Below are positions 7,231 to 8,708 of a stretch of 8,708 bases of DNA, one piece after another (position 1 is the stretch's first letter; each line of letters starts with the position of its first letter). This DNA is from Eubacteriales bacterium. Lineage in GTDB: Bacteria > Bacillota > Clostridia > JANYKE01. Position numbers and translations under genes: made by a program. A model generated the notes under the pieces. The model saw nothing but the letters and a program-made list of their open reading frames with translations, made no database searches and was not told the DNA's origin. The stretch covers positions 1 through 8,708 of the forward strand of contig JANYKE010000210.1 in the NCBI GenBank assembly GCA_025361685.1, read 5' to 3'.

Positions 7231-8469
7231 ATGATTTCCAATAATGATAATTATAATCTGTTTGAAGAAGAGAATGAGATCAAGGAGAGGACATCACTGT
7301 TACCGCTGGGCGCACTAGGAATTGTTCCGATGGCGGGGTGCGAGGAACTCTCAGAAAAAATAAATTTTTACATTTCAAATTGGCGTACGAATGACAAGGA
7401 ATACAATTTATATCATAAAGATACCACGGGGCATGTACAGGATTCATACATAATGAAGACTTCGTGCCCTCGTTTTAATAATGGCGAAGGTAAGGCGATT
7501 GTTGAATCGAGTGTCAGAGGCAAGGACTTGTTTATTATTTCGGACGTTGGCAACTATGGATGCAAATTTGAGATGTATGGTGAAGAAACCAGAATGTCTC
7601 CCGATGACCATTTTCAGGATTTGAAGCGCATCATTTCAGTTGCAACAGGCAAGGCGCGCCGTGTCAATGTAATAATGCCAATGCTTTATGGCTCAAGACA
7701 GGACAAGAGGATAGCGCGAGAATCACTTGACTGTGCACTTGCATTAAAAGAACTTGAGAACCTCGGTGTTACAAATATCATCACATTTGATGCGCATGAC
7801 CCGAAAGTACAAAACTCAATTCCGCTGGGAAGTTTTGAAAATGTTTATCCGACCTATCAGGTTATTAAGGCTTTACTGCGTGTCCAGCCAAACCTTGAGA
7901 TTAACAAAGATAACATGATGGTAATCAGTCCGGATGTAGGCGGAATGTCTCGTAATATTTATTATGCCAATGTTCTGGGGCTAAATGTCGGAATGTTTTA
8001 TAAACGAAGAGATCTTACCAAAATGAAGAACGGCAGAAATCCGATTGTTGCTCACGAATTTGTCGGCGATGATATCAAAGGTAAGGACGTTATAATAACT
8101 GATGACATTCTTGATTCGGGTGATTCAATTCTTGAAGTAATCGATGAGTTGAAAAAGAGAAAGGTCAACAAAATATTTATCGCTGTATCATTCGGACTTT
8201 TTACAAAAGGACTGGATAAGTTTAATGAGTACTACGAGAAGGGTATGTTTACAAACATTCTTTCAACAAATCTTACATACAGAAGTCCTGAACTGTTGGC
8301 TGCTCCATGGTATGTTGAGGTTGATGCATCAAAATATATTGCATACCTGATCGATGCGCTGAATCATGATGAATCAATAAGCAGCCTGCTAAACCCAACC
8401 AAAAAAATTCACGATCTAATCGATAAGTACAAGAACGATCTCGCACGACGCACCGCAGATTTGGTGTGA
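7231..8469 (+). CDS. prs: Ribose-phosphate pyrophosphokinase (PRPP synthetase), long variant
   Basis: The enzyme transfers pyrophosphate from ATP to ribose 5-phosphate, giving PRPP for nucleotide, histidine and tryptophan synthesis in the cytoplasm. Motifs appear in family order: SVRGKDLFII (94-103), the ATP-binding SRQDKR (155-160), DAHD (187-190), SPDVGG (233-238), the catalytic-loop KRR (258-260) and the PRPP loop DDILDSGDS (291-299). The last has Ser where the classical loop (DD.[IV]DT.GT-like) has Thr, a conservative change. At 412 residues it is about 100 longer than the usual ~315. The excess lies in an N-terminal extension (about 1-90), an insert near 107-130 (YGCKFEMYGEETRMSPDDHF) and a charged C-terminal tail. 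GGAGGT just upstream of ATG 7231 fixes the start. A predicted promoter precedes it, so it is probably transcribed separately from the genes before. The family is certain; whether this is the main housekeeping copy cannot be seen. Confidence 0.92.
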   Translation: MISNNDNYNLFEEENEIKERTSLLPLGALGIVPMAGCEELSEKINFYISNWRTNDKEYNLYHKDTTGHVQDSYIMKTSCPRFNNGEGKAIVESSVRGKDLFIISDVGNYGCKFEMYGEETRMSPDDHFQDLKRIISVATGKARRVNVIMPMLYGSRQDKRIARESLDCALALKELENLGVTNIITFDAHDPKVQNSIPLGSFENVYPTYQVIKALLRVQPNLEINKDNMMVISPDVGGMSRNIYYANVLGLNVGMFYKRRDLTKMKNGRNPIVAHEFVGDDIKGKDVIITDDILDSGDSILEVIDELKKRKVNKIFIAVSFGLFTKGLDKFNEYYEKGMFTNILSTNLTYRSPELLAAPWYVEVDASKYIAYLIDALNHDESISSLLNPTKKIHDLIDKYKNDLARRTADLV

Positions 8470-8490
8470 CAGAGGACGGTTTCTGTCACA
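8465..8490. repeat. 26-nt palindromic (REP-like) element overlapping the prs stop codon
   Basis: Perfect 9-nt inverted arms TGTGACAGA (8465-8473) and TCTGTCACA (8482-8490) enclose GGACGGTT. The prs TGA (8467-8469) lies inside the left arm and the rubredoxin ribosome site begins about 4 nt after the right arm. No T-run follows, so it is not an ordinary terminator. A GTGACA-rich stem around a GGACGGTT core resembles, from memory, a dispersed palindrome seen between genes in many Clostridia; copy number cannot be tested from one window. Confidence 0.6.
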
Positions 8491-8505
8491 AAAAGGAGAA
8501 AGAAT

Positions 8506-8667
8506 ATGGTTAAATACATTTGCAATCCATGTGGTTATGTTTATGATCCGGCAGAGGGTGACCCGGACAGCGGTATTGCACCGGGAACAGAATTTGCAGA
8601 TATACCGGAAGATTGGATGTGCCCGGTTTGCTTTGTAAGCAAAGAATATTTTTCAGCCATCGACTAA
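8506..8667 (+). CDS. Rubredoxin
   Basis: A 53-residue protein of normal rubredoxin length, a small cytoplasmic one-electron carrier with an Fe(Cys)4 centre. The four ligands are in CNPCGY (Cys6, Cys9) and CPVC (Cys39, Cys42). Conserved [22 protein letters not shown] and EDWMCP blocks lie between them. The residue after the last Cys is Phe, where nearly all rubredoxins have Gly (CPxCG); this is the one odd feature. AAGGAG (8493-8498) stands 7 nt before ATG 8506. In anaerobes rubredoxins feed electrons to oxygen- and peroxide-detoxifying enzymes. The gene is followed after 24 nt by a probable hcp gene, suggesting a shared stress role and transcript. Confidence 0.95.
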   Translation: MVKYICNPCGYVYDPAEGDPDSGIAPGTEFADIPEDWMCPVCFVSKEYFSAID

Positions 8668-8691
8668 TAAAAAAACAGGAGGATTAAAAGA

Positions 8692-8708
8692 ATGGGTATG
8701 TTTTGTTT
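8692..8708 (+). CDS. hcp: Start of a probable hybrid cluster protein (hydroxylamine reductase), cut by the window edge
   Basis: Only five whole codons are present, reading MGMFC, followed by TT (Phe or Leu). A strong AGGAGG (8677-8682) lies 9 nt before ATG 8692. Hybrid cluster proteins of anaerobes commonly begin M-x-MFC-[YF]-QC, where the Cys starts the motif holding the iron-sulfur cluster. Neighbouring rubredoxin supports this. The enzyme reduces nitric oxide or hydroxylamine. With so few residues the call depends on recognising the N-terminus and must be treated as probable only. Confidence 0.5.

Noticed and set aside
8465..8490. CRP/FNR-type operator (TGTGA...TCACA)
   Set aside because: The half-sites are 16 nt apart instead of about 6, and the position between a stop codon and a ribosome site suits an RNA or repeat element better.
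1..8708. Cobalamin riboswitch inside the window
   Set aside because: No intergenic gap in the transporter region is long enough, and the 103-nt gap before prs lacks anything I recognise as such; one could exist upstream of position 1.

Overview
The window looks like chromosomal DNA of a low-GC, anaerobic, Gram-positive-type bacterium (Firmicutes, class Clostridia). The signs are AT-rich DNA, strong AGGAGG-type ribosome binding sites, S-layer homology (SLH) domains, ECF-type uptake genes, a rubredoxin and the apparent start of a hybrid cluster protein gene. All genes lie on the + strand and intergenic space is minimal. No tRNA, rRNA, CRISPR array or insertion sequence was seen.

Region 1 (1-5880) is a tightly packed transport locus. 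It starts inside a gene for an SLH-anchored surface protein: an alpha/alpha-toroid domain, then a DUF4430 (transcobalamin C-terminal-like) domain, then three SLH repeats. Next comes a second DUF4430 protein, held in the membrane by one N-terminal helix. Then follow the three parts of an ECF importer: EcfT, a fused double-ATPase EcfA, and an S component. The toroid plus DUF4430 order is that of animal transcobalamin and intrinsic factor. My reading is that this locus captures a corrinoid (vitamin B12-like compound) at the cell surface, passes it to a membrane-tethered domain and imports it through an ECF transporter. The substrate is inferred, not shown.

Region 2 (5877-7127) is translationally coupled to the S component. 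It encodes an HI0933/BaiN-type flavoprotein interrupted by one in-frame TAA at 6711-6713. A single base change would restore the family sequence, so this is a recent nonsense mutation or a consensus error. The junction into ecfT (ATAA at 2865-2868) may be a second single-base lesion.

Region 3 (7128-8708) begins with a short intergenic stretch carrying a good sigma-A-type promoter. It continues with a long-form ribose-phosphate pyrophosphokinase, a palindromic element overlapping that gene's stop codon, a 53-residue rubredoxin and the first codons of a probable hybrid cluster protein (hcp). The last two fit an oxidative/nitrosative stress module of an anaerobe.
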